Made by a program: the position numbers and the translations under genes. This document shows, one piece after another, positions 24,624 through 38,235 of a stretch of DNA of 64,000 nucleotides. The DNA is from Erigeron canadensis (taxonomy: Eukaryota > Streptophyta > Magnoliopsida > Asterales > Asteraceae): assembly GCF_010389155.1 (NCBI RefSeq), contig NC_057765.1:2914001-2978000 (forward strand), in the 5' to 3' direction. The first letter of the stretch is position 1. Every line of letters begins with the position of its first letter. The notes under the pieces are model-generated. The model was not told where the DNA came from and ran no database searches. It saw only the letters and a program-made list of their open reading frames with translations.

Positions 24624-27600
24624 TTACAGCACCTCATCATCTTGCTGCTGATAGATGGAGGCATCTTGGATAGGTAATGAAGGTGGGGTTCCTGGGGGAA
24701 TTGAGGCAGCCCCATTCTCACCTGCACAAACACACAAAGCCTCTGCATCACGAAGAATGGGATCAAGGTCGATTTGACCACTTAACTCGTTGATGAATTT
24801 CAGGAGGGTGTCAAAGTCCATCTGCTCCCCCATAATTTTGGCCCGATGTCTTTTGAGGATGGCGATGCATACGTAAAGATGGAGATGCTCACTGAGATAG
24901 TGAGTCCATAGAACCTCCCATAACCTCAATGTTTGCTCATATTCGAACTCCCTGAGACAAACGTCACTAGCATCAATTAGAATGGAATAGTACATAATCT
25001 TGTTTTAAAATAGTAAGAATCAAAGATATGCAGTATTATAATTTATAAATGAAAAACTCTACTTCAGAATAAGACCGTATGCAGTATTACATACTCCACC
25101 CACCACATTTAAAATCTAACCCTTTCAACCCACTACCCAACCCATTCACTTTAGCACCCCTAACTAAATATCTACCAACTTTTAATCAAACAGAATTTTC
25201 CTAGTACTCTCCTCTTGGTATAGGTCTACTTTGTTTAATGTGATGCAATCAAAAGTCCAGGGTGACTAATGCCACTTAAATTCTAATATCATAATACAGC
25301 AATCAAAATTTATCACTTTAAAAGATGAAACTTACCTTCAAATTATAAATATTATAAGCTACTAAGATGTTTTTCATATACCCCTGTCAGTTCCAGTCTC
25401 GATTCTCTATTTTGGGAGCTCCACATTATTTCATTAAGTATCCAGAAAGAGCTTGGTTTGAAAAAGTGGTGCCTAAGCACTAGGGGCCTCTGGGCGTTTG
25501 AAGAGGCGCCTTTTGCTACTCGGGTGATAGGGTTTCATGCAGTGACGGTATGCGGTGACTAAGTGGCGCCTAGGCATGAAAGGTGCTTTTAGAGAATGAA
25601 GTGCCTTGTGTTTTTTTTACAAAGATTAGGACCAGCTGGTTACTTTTTTAACAAAATTTTTGGGCTTTTGGGTGGGCCTATCTTAAGCCCAATTTGTGGA
25701 AATAAAGAGGTGGATCTTATCTCCCCAAGCAGCAGAACTGAATAAGAAAGCTTGATGGTTACCGATTTCTATTTGCTTGGTTGCTTTTGAAATTGTGGCA
25801 CATAGTTAACTATGATACTGCTGGTATGTAGAATTGACTTTTGACTTTTGAGCATGTTTAAAGCTTTTGTTTTGTAGAAAATAGAACGTATCATTGATAC
25901 AAGTATTTGGTGAAAAATGATACACAAGGTGTGAGCCTAGCACCTACGCGTTTTGACCCTTGTCACATGACAGGCAGTTAAAGAACTTAATTTTATTGAA
26001 CTTAAATAAGAAAAATGTTAGCCATGCAAGGATAAGAATAGACTTGCCTTTTAAATTGAATAAGAATCCAGCGGAAACAGAAAAAATAGTTCAGGCAATC
26101 ATTCTGCTTGAAGTAACTGTGCAATGGACTGTCCAGCAATTCCACCAACTGCCATATCAAATGAGAAAAACATGTTAGAAAACACAGCTAAGTAAACATT
26201 ATATCAACCCAGATGACCAAAAAGTTAGGTCCATGCTAGTCTGCATATAGAGAACAAAAATAAGCCAGTTTGACATAAAAGTTAATTTGTTCCATGGACA
26301 GGTGACAAAATGGGATGAGAGAGCAGAGTGGGAAATCAATCAAAATGGTTAGTTTTTACTATTCGTCAAAATTGAAGGGTAAGGTTGATCAAAACCACTG
26401 ACACTTTCTCTTCTTTAAAATTCTACTGATGATTAATGGTCAATTATCATTACATAAACTATATTATTACAATAATGATCTAACACTTAATGAAACAATT
26501 TGGGTGGTTTTCATCCATTTTATATACACTTTGGGCAACCTTCAACCTGCTCAACCCATTTCTAAATTTCCTATAAATATTTAATTTTACTCTATTTGAA
26601 GATTATCCCAAAGCGGTCATTTTCTACCAATATATGGGTCAAACACCTCTAGTTCCATGTTTTGACCAAACGAAGTATGTGTTAGCAAACACGCAAACAG
26701 AGAAGAGACAGAGACAGAACCTTCGACAAAGCAAAAAGTTGGGCGTGCATGCCATTCTGATCACGGTTGAAATTTGGCCCCAAACGTTCCAACAGATTAA
26801 CAAAACACCAAAATGCTTCTGATTCGTCTTTCATGATGAACAATATTGGGGAGAGGAGATCACTCATGCCCTGTGACATATGCACGTTATATCTATTAGC
26901 AAGAGATTAAGTATGTGTCTATCTGCAGCAAGGTAATTCATTTGCTCACATTCATCATGTAGAAGATATATCAAGAACGCAAGTCAAACGAATCAGTATG
27001 GAAAGTTTTAAAAGATTGAAATGTCAATCAAATCATGATGCCGTTGCATATACAAAACAGATAATTAATATATATATATATATCTACTACATTATAAAGC
27101 ATTTGTTCCCTCCAAATTTTTTCAACTTTTCATTTTCATCTCTCTCCTTAAATCTCAACCACTCATTTTTTTCTCTCCTCCATAAATCATTTTATTCCTC
27201 TAATTCATTCAAAATCTTTTATCTCAAAAACCGTACATCGATAAATTATAAAAATTATATGGGTGTTCTTAAATTTTCATGCTCTTTTACTAGAGAGGTC
27301 ATTCCATATACTTTCGACGAATTTTTAAATCCAAGGGCGGAGCCCGTACGGCTAGGGCATTTGGCTATCACACTCTATGACCTATCACCTCATATGGCCT
27401 ATCACACTCTATGACCCATCACCCCAACCATCTCACCGCCGCAATGCGCGGGTACTTTCTCTCGTGTGTGTATATATATATATATATCAGCCTACAAGGA
27501 GTCATGGTTTAAACACAGATAGTAGGGAATGAGTATATTACCTGACAGTAACCAAGATCAAAGTTGTAGAACGAGTAACTCAACAATATGTCATGCATAA

Positions 27601-30600
27601 GGCGTACATTTGGATTGTCATCACCCTCATAGAATGACATAGATCTGTCAGTCCTTACCTTCATAGAAAGAAATAAGATGTTTGAATATCAACTGTAGGG
27701 GTGACAGTAGTGACTCATTTATATGAACGGGTCGATTCAGGTAAGTTACATCATTAACAGGACAACTGTGAACTGTGTTAAATTAACAGATTAAAATATA
27801 GGTCATCAGGAAAAGGGTCAAAGGGGTTCAAAATATCAACTGCGAAATAGTAAGGCTAAGCCTCCTATATATAAAAAGTTCAAAATTTGGACAAAACACA
27901 TTTTGAGTCAAGCTGACTCTTATCGACCTATACAAAGTTTCCCTTTGGACCCATAACCTAACCACCGAATTGCCATCTGTAGTACTCATACGCATACCAC
28001 ATCTTTCTCAATGAGGCCCTTCCTTTCTCTGAACTTCGTAAACCTTTTTGCCTGTTCTGGAGAAATGCTCTGCAGGAGGAGTGGAGGACATTAACACACA
28101 CAATATACTAAGTTCCTGGATCAAACAATAACAGTTAATAATCATAATTTCGGTAAGGTAAGAGAAGAAAAGCCTCATTTATATTTCTAAGATACATTTG
28201 GATAAAAATTTATCAGACCTGCCATTGGTTTTTGATGGTCTCATACTCTGACTTCTTCACTGACACGGTATACTGCCTCTCTGCATATGTAGAATCATAT
28301 GAATAATATCCCAATAAAAATGCCCAAACCTGAAATCATTCGTCATCAAGAACTTCAGTTCAACTACAAGAAAATGGACATTTAAATCAAAAGTACCACA
28401 ATAGACAACCTCTTTCCGCAAGTTGTGCTCCAATCCCCCATAGAATATTCTCTTCTTCAAAGCACTTGGATCCACAACTCGGCCTTCGGAATCCAAAAAT
28501 GTTGACCACTGTAGAAAGATGTCTTGACAGTAAGAAACCAACGTATATTTTAATGATAAAATCTATATACAGAAGCTACATGATTTGTTACAGACTTACA
28601 GTAAAACAGATATACCAACAGATACAAATACAGAAGGTCAAACATGATTCCTGTTCATGATGGTTTTAGTCAATTAGAGGTGAGTAGGTGACAACTACCT
28701 TACTAACACTCCATCCCGGTATTATTGTCCATCGACATAAAGAATGTGATCTAAATATAGGTCTATTTAGGTTGTAAAAAGTCCACTTTAGCATTATACA
28801 TGATACTAGGTTGACTTTTGAAACTAAACTGTCAACAACTAACAAAGGGTAAAGATAGTCACTATTTAATGTAAGATGACAATCTTTTTGGGACAAACAA
28901 CAATAGTAATTTGTACAACAAAAATGGATGACGAAGAGTAATCAATTTATTATCCAATACGAAAGAAAAAAGACAGCTGAGCTATATGATGGAGAGAGCG
29001 AAGATTTTGGTTGGAAAACATATTTGTTGCAAGTAAAACAAACCTAAAAATTGACATACCTTGATTCCACAAGACTATGAAATGCTCAACTACAAAATAC
29101 AAATCTTCATCCATATAAATAGGGGTATACAGTAACAGAGGCGTAGTTTCCTATGACTATTCTTTCAAAGTTTCCTACATTTACTGATCCAGGTATATTT
29201 ACTAAAATTTTATTGTTCCCTTCTTTCAGGGTTGGTAGCTATAACAACCATACTTCTCTTCAATGCGAACAAACTTGAGCTGTATGATTTTCTTTATACA
29301 CCAAACAAAGTGGCAAATGAAGATGAGGAAGTTTAATAAAGGTAGCTTTATAATCCCCAAAATTAGCCCAATGACTTGATACAACATGAAAGGGCAATGT
29401 TACCTAGAAGATTTTTATCATTTTAAGTGCATATCCAATCATGAAGTATTACTTGGATGAGTTCTCATACGCATGTACAACAAAGTGCGCCCTACCTCTT
29501 GAAGCCCTAAAGGATGCTGTCGTGGTTGTCCCCATACGAGTGATAGCTTATCAAACTGCCAAAAATACATATATATCAGAGAGGTAAAAATGGTGTGCAA
29601 GCACTGGTCAGTCAAAAAGACAGCATACATCTTCACACACAAAATCCATAGATCGCCAAAAGTTAGCAAACTACGTAGTGTAAGAAATGATCAAATTTAA
29701 TTGTCCTATTTTGACTGGTCAAGTCTTTTTCTTCTGACTTTGACCGTAGATATCTTTGTTTGTATTATATATTAGTTAATAGTTAATTAAAGTTATATCA
29801 ATGAAAAGTACATTTAAAACTAAATCAATTCATATATGTTATGTCAAGTGTTATATAACACAAAAAATAATAATTACGGTCAAAGTTGAAAGAACTAGAC
29901 TCAAAAAGTCAAAATAGGACACTTAATATGGGACGAAGGGAGTAATAAAAATCCAACTTCGCGATAAAAGTAATACATTGACTTTGATAAATAGCAAAGA
30001 TCAAACTTCACAAAACTAGTTTTATGACGCTTGCTGAAGTTGGTGACAGCTACATAATAATAGTGAAGTAACTAAATGAAAGAAAATGAAGTTTTCCTTT
30101 CAATTTTTCAAGCAAAACCAATCAAAACCTCTGAAAAATGTAGCAGTCTTTCCATCAACCCTCAAGTTTTCAACGTCCTAGATTTACGGCCAGGATAAAA
30201 CACACACCCTCACAAAATTAGGTCTTTCAATTTTTAAGTTCCAAATAGGTTTACCTCCAGCGGGTCAGAGGGTACAGGCACTTTCTTCACAATCTCCTCA
30301 TCAATAGAGGCCATTTCTAGCGGATGGTGATCTTTGGAAGCCCAGTTAGTCCTCCTCTTCTCAGTAGGGCCAGGGCCATGACCATCAACAAGGCTCTCAC
30401 GAAAGAGCTGGGAAGTTGTCTCTCGAGCAAATCTCGTCACAAGCGAGAATTTCTCTAAAACTTGAATTGAAATATCTCGAGCAGGATCATGACTTTTTTG
30501 CCTCTGCCTGTTGTTTTGTTGTATACTACTTGAACGATCTTCTTCTATTGTATCCTTATCAAGTCCCTCGGAATGACCGGCAGAGGGTGATCCTGCATAT

Positions 30601-33600
30601 GAAGATGAGCGTGTCCCGTTCGCAAGAGATCTTGGAAGCTCCAATGAAGACAAAGTTCTCTGAAACAACATATTTGAACGAAAAATTTTAAACATCAACT
30701 CATGAAGCAACTTATGTTAAACCACAAAAACATTTAAAAATTACGAAGCCAGAATACCATAATATTATACAAACTCCTCATCTATTGTCATGAGTGCTCC
30801 TTTGAAACCGAAGTACAACACTTTTGCTCTTAAAATAAACGATGTAAATCAACAGAAATTAAACCACACCTGAAGAGGATCTTGAAAGTTATTTACAAGA
30901 AACACGTTTGCATCTTCTGAAGACCTGTGATGACGTGTCATTAGAAATTTAGAAACAATCTAACAGACTTAATATCCAATTATATGGAACTCCATAAATG
31001 CAGTAATGTTAAGCATACCCTCTACAAACCTTAATTTAAAGAGAATAAAAGACATGAAAAGCAGATGCCATGAAATCTTGAATGCGAGAGAGTGTGAGTG
31101 AGAAGTGTTTGATGAAGTTGCTCAACTTTTAGGAATGTATGCCTAAGAAAATGTTCCATAACTTTCAAAATTTTCAAAACAAAACGATTCCATGCAACTT
31201 AAAACTGCTTTCAATTAGTTTTTGATTTCACTTCTAGCTTACCTCACCCAGTCCACCAGGGTAAGAGGCTTCTTGTTATTAATTCTTGTAGAAACAAGGA
31301 CTTTGCTATTAGGAATTAATTACTATATTTTATTTATATTCCCAGAAATTTGTGTAACTCCTCTACAAATATGGCATTCTTAGAGAACAATTTTCTATCA
31401 AATAATTAAATTTTCACAGTGTCGACAAGTGTGCATGTGGATCAACAAGATCTCCCTATACCACACAAAGTTCCCATGTCATATATGTGCAAAAGTGATC
31501 TATGTAGTATGTATACACAAGCAACACCACGATGAAATTTGCAAGCAAGCGACATATGAATAACCACCAACCTGACAATAAGGACATGTTGTTTAATTGT
31601 AGCAAGAAACTCTCGTACTCCTCCACTATAGAAGTAAAGCGGAGGGTATGCTAGACCTGCACAGATTTCCCATCAGGTTGTAATTAAGTTACACCAAAAA
31701 TGGACATGTTGTCATTGAGCTATATACATTGGCCCTTAAACTATATAACCAACATGAGGCCAAGATAATGCATCTGAAGACCCTTAAAGAAGTCATTCGA
31801 AAATAATAGACAAAACTAACAGGTAAGATATACCTGAAACAAAAAAAAAACAAACTAATGTTTGTCACATACTTTACACCATTCTATAATAGTGTGTTTT
31901 GGTTTTTAAAAGAAGAGTGCCTTGGCTACATTTAGTATATAGGCAAATTACATATACGCCTCACAAAATCATCTTAAACAATTACGCAATGTATCAATAA
32001 TCGGAATCATATAGAACTCGGAAACGATAGAACTCCCAACTATCTTCTCTAAAGTTCACCCTAGCTTCTCCACAGCCATGATAATCCTACTACTATGTCG
32101 GAATAAAAATAATGGCACACCTACTCACTCTCTAGTCTCTACAATGGTCAACGCTACAGGTAATTCCTAGAGATTTCAAGATGAACATGCTGCTCGCCCC
32201 AACTTAGCTAAAACTCCATTACAGACAATGCACTCGACCTAGCATATGCATGATCTGCTACAAAACATCTATCACAAGTCAGGAACGATGCGCATCACTA
32301 ACGATAAGAAGACAAAGTTCTCCTAAAGTACAGTCATAAAAGTATAAAACCCACCCCAGACTGCATACAACACACGGATGCAGTACAGCATAAGTAGGCT
32401 ATCAGGCTATGTAAGTATGAAGTTCAGATGTTGTTCATAAGCTCGGACTAGCAATCAATAAAAGTACATGATAAAATCCAAAATGGTAAATATTTTGCTT
32501 TATGGCCTACACAAATGCACGGATAAGCTTAAGACATGTTTATGATAAATAAGGAATCAAAATGTTAAAAATACGTAAAAACCTACCAGATGATAGAACA
32601 ACAATAATGTACTGCCACCCAATTGTTGGTGTATGCCGACGAATAGACTGTATATCAGAAAACGGTACTGCTCTTATGGTGTACAAATTTTTGTCTGCAT
32701 AAGAAACTTAAAAAATCAGATCAACAGTTCCAATGCAAGAAATAACAATACACTCATAAAATTTATTAAGCTATAAGCTATTGTTTAGCATATTGAAAAT
32801 CCTGTCCTGCCACAAGGTGGTCTTTTCAAATACTATTGTTTTGGGGGTAGTAAAAAAGAAGATACCATCATGTTCAATCATACTTCTTATGGCAATTTAC
32901 CTAAATACTTATTTAATCATGCATAAGATTATTAATATATAATGATGGCATTGGTTTACACACGCCACAAAGAAAAACTCAAAAACCACAGACAGTTCAC
33001 TACACACAAAAAGAACAACAGAAAACCCGATTAATTGCATTGTCAACAGATCACTATTCACTACACACAAACATACACTACAAAGATGATAATAGAAGAG
33101 ACAAACCTCTCTCAGACAGTCTCGCATTTGAGCTTTGGCCTTTGTAAGGTATCCACGTCTGTAATGACCAAAAGAAGTATCACTTAGTAACAGAATAAAC
33201 AATCTATACATTGAAAACTTAAAATCATTGATTTTACTATTATACCCTTACAACAGTGAGTCTTTTGGGCTTTGGCTTAAATGTTGAAAATTTGAAATCT
33301 TAAATTTTACTATTATTCCCTTACAAATCAATTCAAATTGATCAAAAAAAATTATAATTTAATCATTTTTAGTAAAAAAACATACATATATAATAAAACA
33401 GAAAAACACAAATGAGAACTTTAAGTTACAACATCAAATATTTTAGCATAATATCACAATCTACCTTGCCACGATTGCACTACCACCACCACCAACCACT
33501 ATACAAAGTTAAAAAGGCCAAGTCGTTTCCCCTAAAAGGCATGTTCTTGCTAATAATTTGAATGTTATTTAAACTTTTAATTTTAAATTAAATTTTGAAT

Positions 33601-36146
33601 TTTTTTAAAAAGTATCCATCACCTTACACTGTGCAAGAGCAGAGCTAAGTACATATATTACTTTAGAACAATATACATTACCATTGATAGTGAAGAGCCT
33701 TGCTTAATCAACTTCAAACGACCACTGATCCTCTCTGTAGCATATTGAGTTGGATGAATCGTCACATTGTCCTTCAGATATACTATTTCTGCATCTTCTG
33801 CATCACTAGAAGAGCTTCGCTTGCTACTGTCACTACGGGTCATGCTTGACGAGCCCTAAAACATATCAAAAAAATCTTAAGCATATAGCCATAATATACA
33901 ACAACATAAGACATACATTTTACTTTATTTTACTATTTTGGGTTGGGTTTGGGGGTATTTCCCTTAACGGAATTCCTTACCTTGTGTAGTTAAATGCTAC
34001 TTATCTCCCTTCTCTCAAATACTGTGTAAATAATTGACTATCAACTAAACAAGAGAAATATCATTCGATACAACTTCTAAATAGATTTTCTAATTACTCT
34101 GTACTTAAATTTCCCCCATCAGCCCATTGCAGCTTTTCTGTGTTCCCCAAAACCCAAACACAAGAAAACTTCACAAAACGAGTATGAAGCAGAGTTTCTC
34201 ATACGGTACACTACATACCGAAACGCAGTACAAAACAGTCCCCGACGAAGGCAAAACGCGATCTGGAACGTGATTGTAAGCGTACCTGATTTGATGTATT
34301 AAGCATGAAATTCGCGTTCCTTTTAGCTTCGGTTCGCCGTACCTTTTAATAGAAATCGATGTTCAGGCAAAGAGAAATCGTTTTTTCCGGCAGGGAAGAA
34401 AAGCGAAAGAGAAAGACCAGTAGCGGCTGTACTCTTTTCTTTTTTTTTGGAAGTGGGAAAAGATATTTTAGGTTTGATAAGGAAGTGGGCTTATATTGGG
34501 CTGGACTCTTTTATATTTAGGTTTGTTAAAGTTACGTATATATATTCATGTAACCCCTCATATATGGCTGCATAAAATAAGAAATCTTTATTATATCGGT
34601 TAGTTGTTTATATGTTTTGTACCAAATTTACGTACTGAAAAATGGTACGTCGTATCCCGTACCGAATTGGCGTTCCGAATGAACCTACCCCCCCCCCTCG
34701 TACCGGATTTTGGAGACCTACGAACCGCGTACCACTTTTCATTCCTTGTTCCATGTGACTATGGCCAAAACATTATCAGCAATAACCAAACAACATTCAT
34801 CCATTCCAGGTTTCACAAGAAATTGTGCTAGTTAATGGCTTGTAATTCTCGATGAACAAAAAGAGGATGGCAGTTTACTTTTAATATTTCATTTTGTCAA
34901 AGCTTTCAACTGTGTATTGAATGAATTTGTCTTGGATTCTACAGAAAGGATGGGTTTTGGGTGTAAATTCATAAGTGCATTAGGGAGTGCATTTCTTCAG
35001 CAAGATTCTCAGCCAAACTAAATGGATCACCATCTGACGAAAAGTAATATAGGAAAGAGTGTTGCATCAGGGGATCGAGCTTCTCCTTTTCTCCTCACCA
35101 TTTGGCAGATGAATGAAACCAACAAATGGTATGAAACATAATATCCACGAGGCATAGGTTCAAGATTTGGATCACCCCTAAGGTGGCCCCTAAGGGAGAA
35201 AAAGCTATCTCTATGTGCAAATGATATAACTATCTTCACTCCCCCATCTAAAAAAAAGCCGCTTAACATAAAAATGATATGTCGGAAGTTATTCAATAGG
35301 TGTTCGTGCCAAGAGCGAGTCTGAACAACTCAACTTTATTTGACACTAGGTGCACAAAAATATTTGATACTACACTACAATGCCCAACCATATGAATACA
35401 TGCAGACATACATACATAGAAATATACAGTACATATATATATATTGAAATATAAAGAGAGAGTAAACTAAACTACTTTAATCTATATCTATCTTCTAATC
35501 TCTATCTATATCTATACTACGTTACAAAGCATTCGACCCCTCTCATTTTCTCAAAAACGAACTTGATCTACAGAAACTACCCCTCTCCTTTATTCACTAA
35601 CTTGAATATCTTCACCTAATATACCTATAATACCCTAAATGAAATTATTAACAACATACATCTCTCAACCCTTGAAATAATTACAATACCACCTTTTACA
35701 ACAATTAATTTTACGTTAACAATCACACCGCCACCACCATCAGTCGCCGCCACCACCACACCGTCGCATCGCGCGGCCACGTGACTAGTACTACTTTAAA
35801 TATTTAAACTGATAACGAATTGTAACTGAAACTAATTATAATTAAAACTAAATTAATCTACTAAAAATATAACCTAATTCAAATGACATTATTACTTCTT
35901 CTTTCTTTTTTTTCCTAAATTAATGTACTAAAAAAAATAACTGTAACTGAAACTATTTATAAATTAAAATTACCGATCGCATAAATATGATATACAGATT
36001 AGAGATAGATAGACAGAGATACAGATACATATATAGAATGATGTAGTATTTAGTAATTATTGATGTGCAATATAATCCCTTACTTGTTTAGAGGCGGCGG
36101 CGTAATCGGCGTCATCAGACAAATCGTGAATATCAGTTTCGTGCAT
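24624..36146 (-). CDS. RabGAP/TBC domain protein (TBC1D15/GYP7 class)
   Basis: Fifteen exons (minus strand, in order): 36146-36084, 33855-33682, 33158-33107, 32694-32587, 31656-31572, 30924-30870, 30659-30255, 29555-29496, 28508-28410, 28329-28219, 28069-27998, 27658-27542, 26870-26721, 26148-26048, 24951-24624. Together they are 1,980 nt, 659 residues, with no frame break. Residues about 28-180 match the N-terminal Rab-binding/PH-like domain of this class (KDNVTIHPTQ, GRLKL, TIGWQYIIVVLSSG). A low-complexity linker follows in exon 7. The TBC domain runs from about residue 350 to 600, with the arginine finger in IEKDVVRTDR (R430) and the glutamine finger in GYCQGM (Q467), so catalysis should be intact. 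It would speed GTP hydrolysis on a Rab GTPase in membrane traffic. It resembles Arabidopsis At5g52580 in start, length and order. Intron 14 has a GC donor. Introns hold a Helitron, a LINE fragment and a Stowaway-like MITE. Confidence 0.96.
27083..27464 (+). mobile_element. Helitron in TBC intron 12
   Basis: Begins TCTACTACATTATAAAGC after host A and ends with the hairpin CCGCAATGCGCGG plus a CTCG terminus before T (canonical CTAG altered). The interior, with repeated 'cctatcac' phrases, is shared with the inverted copy at 299-631. It lies in the intron between 26871 and 27541. Confidence 0.7.
29671..29942. mobile_element. Stowaway-like MITE in TBC intron 7
   Basis: The right end reads GGGACGAAGGGAG followed by TA, the standard Stowaway end, and the two arms share an inverted segment with TCCTATTTTGACT. 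The left end is degraded. Length about 270 bp. Confidence 0.6.
34286..34440 (-). promoter_or_regulatory. alternative first exon of the TBC gene
   Basis: On the minus strand a CT-rich leader beginning near 34440 runs to an ATG at 34306 and encodes MLNTSNQ, ending at a good donor (CAG then GTACG, exon end 34286). Its phase is 0, the same as exon 1, so splicing to exon 2 at 33855 would keep the reading frame and give a protein of about 645 residues with a different N-terminus. There is no acceptor ahead of it, which favours a first exon over an internal one. Transcript evidence is not available here. Confidence 0.55.
34486..34502 (-). promoter_or_regulatory. paired site II (TGGGCY) elements
   Basis: Two TGGGCT hexamers, 34486-34491 and 34497-34502, are 11 bp apart and about 50-60 bp upstream of the CT-rich start of the alternative exon on the minus strand. 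Site II elements close to a start are typical of plant housekeeping promoters. This supports a real promoter inside intron 1. Confidence 0.5.
34880..35260 (+). pseudogene. L1-type LINE reverse transcriptase fragment
   Basis: In shifting frames the plus strand reads pieces of a plant LINE reverse transcriptase: VKAFNCV, RMGFGCKF, CISSARFSAKLNGSPSDEK, SVASGDPASPF-like, and LSLCANDITIF in place of the YADD box. Frameshifts, stops and the altered YADD show it is dead. It lies in intron 1 of the TBC gene, antisense to it. Confidence 0.75.
35511..35788 (+). mobile_element. non-autonomous Helitron, 278 bp
   Basis: Starts TCTATACTACGTTACAAAGC and ends with a GC-rich hairpin (CGCATCGCGCGG) followed by CTAG, placed between host A (35510) and T (35789) as Helitrons insert. 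It lies in intron 1 of the TBC gene. Confidence 0.75.
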
Positions 36147-36240
36147 CGCCGCCGGTGATGATGAGCTGGCTGTACGGATTCGTTTCGATTGGGGAAATTT
36201 GAGACGATGATGAGACGGATACAGGGGGGTGTTATTTACA
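36147..36240 (-). promoter_or_regulatory. 5' leader of TBC exon 1
   Basis: Upstream of the ATG at 36146 the minus strand is CT- and C-rich (CCGTCTCATCATCGTCTC, CCCCAATCGAAACG) to about 36240, then turns to AT-rich simple sequence. It is the likely leader of the long isoform. Confidence 0.45.
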
Positions 36241-36997
36241 AACTCTATACTATACTACTCAATATCTATATCTATATCTGTATTCTATTTATATGTATTT
36301 CTATTTCTATTTTATATATATTTTTTTAGACGCGTAAATTTTGATTTATGATAACTTAATGTATAAGTTATGAAAAATGATAAGTTATGAAAATGATAAA
36401 AAATAATTCAGTCTAAATAAAAATGGAATTTTCTTTTCAAATGACAATTGCTAGTAATATGGAGCAGTAATGTAAAAATGGGTGTACCTTCAATTTTTTT
36501 GAATCGACACCTATATTGGTGGGTTATCAACACGAGTTTGTCATACTCAAACTAAATTCGGTAAAACATTATGGACTCGGGTTAAATTTGACCAATTTCA
36601 ACTGTATCAATCAAAAATCGATCGGATATGATTTGGAATTGGTTGTATCGGATCGGGTCAACAAAAGTCAAACTTTTTATTATTTTGTTTATTTATTTAT
36701 CTTTTAAACAGCTCAAACATTATTTTTATACAATTATGTTTAAATTGGAAAATTATGTTAGTGTTTCTAGTTAATTATGTTAAATTTGAAGTTTTTTTTA
36801 TATATTTTAAATTTTTTAATGACATATAATTTTAAGAATTATTATTAATAATATATAGATATTCAATCATATATTATCCCCGATCTGATCCGGTTGTTTA
36901 AAAATCGTGACTCATCCTTCACCAATCCGATCTGATTCCTGAGTTCCGCAACCAAGATATGGAGTAAAAAAAAAGAAATACAACTTGCAACAATTAC

Positions 36998-37310
36998 GAG
37001 GGTGTTTGGCTTAGCTTTTATTTAATTTTTTATATTTATGTTTATGTTTTACAAGTAGCTTTTACCTTTTTTATAATTTTATAAGTTTTTATTCTAGTGT
37101 CTGGATTGGCTTTCGGCTTTTGAAAAAAAAAAAAAGCAAACTCTAGGCTTTTGTTATAAAATCTTTGTCTTTTAGCTTTTTAAAAATTGCTTTTGTATGC
37201 CCAAATGCTCAAGCTAAAAAACTAAACTAAAAACCATAAATGGCTTAGGTTGCGGAAAATAAGCCAACAAAACCATAAACACCCAAAAATAAGTTAAGCC
37301 AAACACACTC
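36998..37310. mobile_element. hAT-like MITE
   Basis: Ends GAGGGTGTTTGGCTTAGCTT and, in reverse, GAGTGTGTTTGGCTTAACTT. The interior is AT-rich with 'agctttt' repeats. Target duplication not clear. Confidence 0.65.
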
Positions 37311-37477
37311 TATATCAAACATGAAAAATTACACCATTTGTGTCACCTTTGTCACCCTGTTGGGTATAAAATAAGGGTTAAGTGCCAAAATTGTCATTGT
37401 GGTTTGTCTGTTCGTTTCCATCTATCCGTTAACTTTTTGGCCAAAATCATCCATATGGTTTGCACTTCGTCCCTACA

Positions 37478-38235
37478 TGTCACACCCCAAAATGGCGAAG
37501 TGCGATAAAACAGGATCATAACACAAGTTGCAAGTAAACAACCTTTAAATGAGACGTTTATAAAATATTATTAATACAAAACCATTGTATTTTTCCAAAG
37601 TGGTACGAGTTCACAAAACTACTAGAGAGATTTTAAAACATAATATTGTTAACAAAATATAATGCCAAGAACATCTCCATATAAATACTTCAAGTTATGC
37701 AAACTGTAACTACAACATTGTGCAACTAGCAAATACTTTAACCTGAGTTACCTACCTGAGAATACACACATAAAATACGTCAACATAAGATTGGTGATCT
37801 CATAGGTTTATATCAAAAATAACCATGGATCACAAGATTTATATAAATGATAATGTACGCATACAATATCTCAAAAATTTAGTAAAAATAACCATATCAT
37901 GTTTATGCCTTGAATCGATACCTTAATAATAGTAGGTTTACCCCTCTTATGGTGCTTATGCCTATCACACTACGCTCGTATTCAAATATTATATATCCGT
38001 TGTGTTATAGCGCGACTATGCCTGATATGGGTGTCAACCCAAATAGTACTATTTAGAAATCCGCGCTTCTGTTTCTCGATTCAAGTTCTCAGGGGATTTC
38101 AAATAGGTAACCATATAAGTACATAAGCATACATATAAACGCTCGTGATGTATTCTCATCCCAAAAATGATTTAAAAAGGGATCTATGAAAACTCACCTT
38201 AGCCGAAGAGGTAATTTAGTATGATGGCAAACGAG
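37478..38235. repeat. partial LTR-like sequence (D)
   Basis: Starts TGTCACACCCC, like the neighbouring LTR ends, and LTR A is inserted in it. Its far boundary after 45550 was not located. The sequence just before it (37377-37477) is a separate dispersed repeat whose counterpart seems to lie at about 45600-45745. Confidence 0.4.

Noticed and set aside
30416..30691. Antisense frame over RabGAP exon 7
   Set aside because: Shadow of the coding exon; no similarity and no promoter seen.
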